64,000 nt of DNA from Empedobacter tilapiae (GTDB lineage: Bacteria > Bacteroidota > Bacteroidia > Flavobacteriales > Weeksellaceae): contig NZ_SRPE01000009.1 of NCBI RefSeq assembly GCF_004785645.1, positions 62,001-126,000 on the forward strand, given 5' to 3'. A model generated the notes under the pieces. That model ran no database searches. It was not told where the DNA came from and saw only the letters and a program-made list of their open reading frames with translations. Made by a program: the position numbers and the translations under genes. Shown one piece after another: positions 63,098 to 64,000 of the stretch (position 1 is its first letter; every line of letters begins with the position of its first letter).

Positions 63098-64000
63098 TAT
63101 TTTTATGTGATTTATTAAAACCGTTAACCAATCTATAATATCTTGATATACTTCATCTCTGATAGATTCATTCAATATTTCATGTCTCAAGTTTGGATAT
63201 AATTTTATTGAAACTTTTTCGAAACCATTTTGCTCTAAATCTTCATACGATTGCAAAACTCCTTTACCAAAATCACCAATTGGATCATCTGCTCCACTCA
63301 CAAAATAAATAGGTAAAGATTGCGGTATAGCTTTTGCCCAATTCTTTTTTGTTGCTTGTATATTTAAATTAATCAAAGTATAAAAACCGTTAACAGTGAA
63401 AGGTATTCCACAAAGAGGATCTTTCAGAAAATTTGAACGATTTAACTCATCTAAACTAAGCCAATTAGTATCATGAAAATTTTCTTCATTTTTAAAATGT
63501 TTATTATTTGATTTTGAAAAAATAGTGTTAAGTAATTGACTTCTTTTATGAGGAATCAATTTATTTAGAAGACTTAAAAAACTACTCAATAAATTAATTC
63601 CAGGAATTCTACCTCCTGTTCCCATAATTATAGCGCCATCAAAGTGATTCCCATATTCTTGAAGTAGGCAACGTGTTATAAACGATCCCATTGAATGCCC
63701 TAAAATAAAATGTGGTAATAAAGGATATTGATCTTCTAACCATTTTGTCATAATTTTAGCATTTCCAATCAGTTTTTTTTTAGGATTTTCTAAGCTAAAA
63801 AAACTATAATCTTTTTCTATTTTCGCTGTTTTTCCATGTCCCAAATGATCATATAACAAAACTAGAATTCCTTTGTCTGCCAAATACTTTGCAAAATTCT
63901 CATATCGCCCACTATGTTCTTGCATACCATGGATAATAAGTAAAGTAGCTTTGATTTCTTCTTCAGGAACAATCGTTTTATAAAATATATTTAAAGGAAT
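63077..64000 (-). CDS. alpha/beta hydrolase, monoacylglycerol-lipase-like (partial)
   Basis: Serine hydrolase of the S33/monoglyceride-lipase group. The frame is open to the window edge: upstream of the ATG at 63925 it reads IFYKTIVPEEEIKATLLIIHG, which is the beginning of the domain, so the true start lies beyond 64000. Core motifs: IIHGMQEHSGRY (oxyanion loop), YDHLGHGKT, nucleophile elbow LGHSMGSFITRC, acid VSGADDPIGDFG and the base His in LYPNLRHEILNE. Complete apart from perhaps 10 to 20 N-terminal residues. Physiological substrate unknown. Confidence 0.9.
   Translation of the reverse strand: MPLNIFYKTIVPEEEIKATLLIIHGMQEHSGRYENFAKYLADKGILVLLYDHLGHGKTAKIEKDYSFFSLENPKKKLIGNAKIMTKWLEDQYPLLPHFILGHSMGSFITRCLLQEYGNHFDGAIIMGTGGRIPGINLLSSFLSLLNKLIPHKRSQLLNTIFSKSNNKHFKNEENFHDTNWLSLDELNRSNFLKDPLCGIPFTVNGFYTLINLNIQATKKNWAKAIPQSLPIYFVSGADDPIGDFGKGVLQSYEDLEQNGFEKVSIKLYPNLRHEILNESIRDEVYQDIIDWLTVLINHIKIEQKDVK

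Overview
The window is low-G+C DNA (about one third G+C by eye) with short intergenic gaps and a strong Bacteroidota signature. It has a SusC/SusD pair, two proteins with type IX secretion (T9SS) C-terminal sorting tails, several GLPGLI-family proteins, Bacteroidota-style promoter boxes (TTG plus TAnnTTTG) and no regular Shine-Dalgarno sites. Gene content (ABC-F, queA-rlmN, the fused mutase IcmF, lysine 6-aminotransferase, a PNGase F-like protein, DUF5522, DUF2911 and DUF6952-type proteins) fits Flavobacteriia, most likely a Weeksellaceae genome of the Empedobacter or Chryseobacterium type. The genus is inference.

Layout. 0-3.6 kb: tripartite exporter operon (TolC-like channel, HlyD-like adaptor lipoprotein, ABC-2 permease). 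3.6-10 kb: ABC-F ATPase, a secreted small protein, a glycoside-hydrolase-like lipoprotein, a T9SS cargo protein, a small K+ channel-like protein, and a DUF2911 protein preceded by a 53-codon DUF5522 gene. 10.2-12.5 kb: small HExxH protein, ACC deaminase/D-cysteine desulfhydrase homologue and a LysM glucosaminidase, tightly packed. 12.9-16.6 kb: large GEVED T9SS protein and a TlpA-like lipoprotein. 16.7-20.8 kb: queA, rlmN, a beta-propeller-like protein and a polyprenyl diphosphate synthase. 21-31 kb: acetyltransferases, kbl, an AddB-like nuclease, a dicarboxylate/amino-acid symporter, a metallophosphoesterase and a CobW-type GTPase with a His-rich loop.

31.1-37.8 kb is the most unusual part. 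It is an orphan type VI secretion (T6SS) cassette: vgrG, a 502-residue candidate toxin of unrecognised fold, and an overlapping lipoprotein gene that is the likely immunity gene. Behind it lie a second copy of that gene broken by one extra A in a poly-A run, and a short decayed third copy. The cassette is bordered by intergenic repeats, including three 110-bp tandem repeats inside diverged 57-bp direct repeats. I regard this as the best candidate for an undescribed system.

37.9-47 kb: icmF, a divergent MerR/B12-type regulator whose cobalamin ligands look lost, ung, an unknown lipoprotein and mutS2. 46.5-51 kb: SusD and SusC. 51.6-56.3 kb: GLPGLI proteins (one a double-frameshift pseudogene), a 2-Cys peroxiredoxin, a thioredoxin and a DUF6952-like protein. 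56.3-61.3 kb: HAD phosphatase and a lysine catabolic set (lysine 6-aminotransferase, ALDH7-type semialdehyde dehydrogenase and a divergent glutaryl-CoA-type dehydrogenase). 61.4-64 kb: a PNGase F-like protein with a GLPGLI-like front end, and an alpha/beta hydrolase cut by the window edge. I saw no tRNA, rRNA, CRISPR array or transposase.
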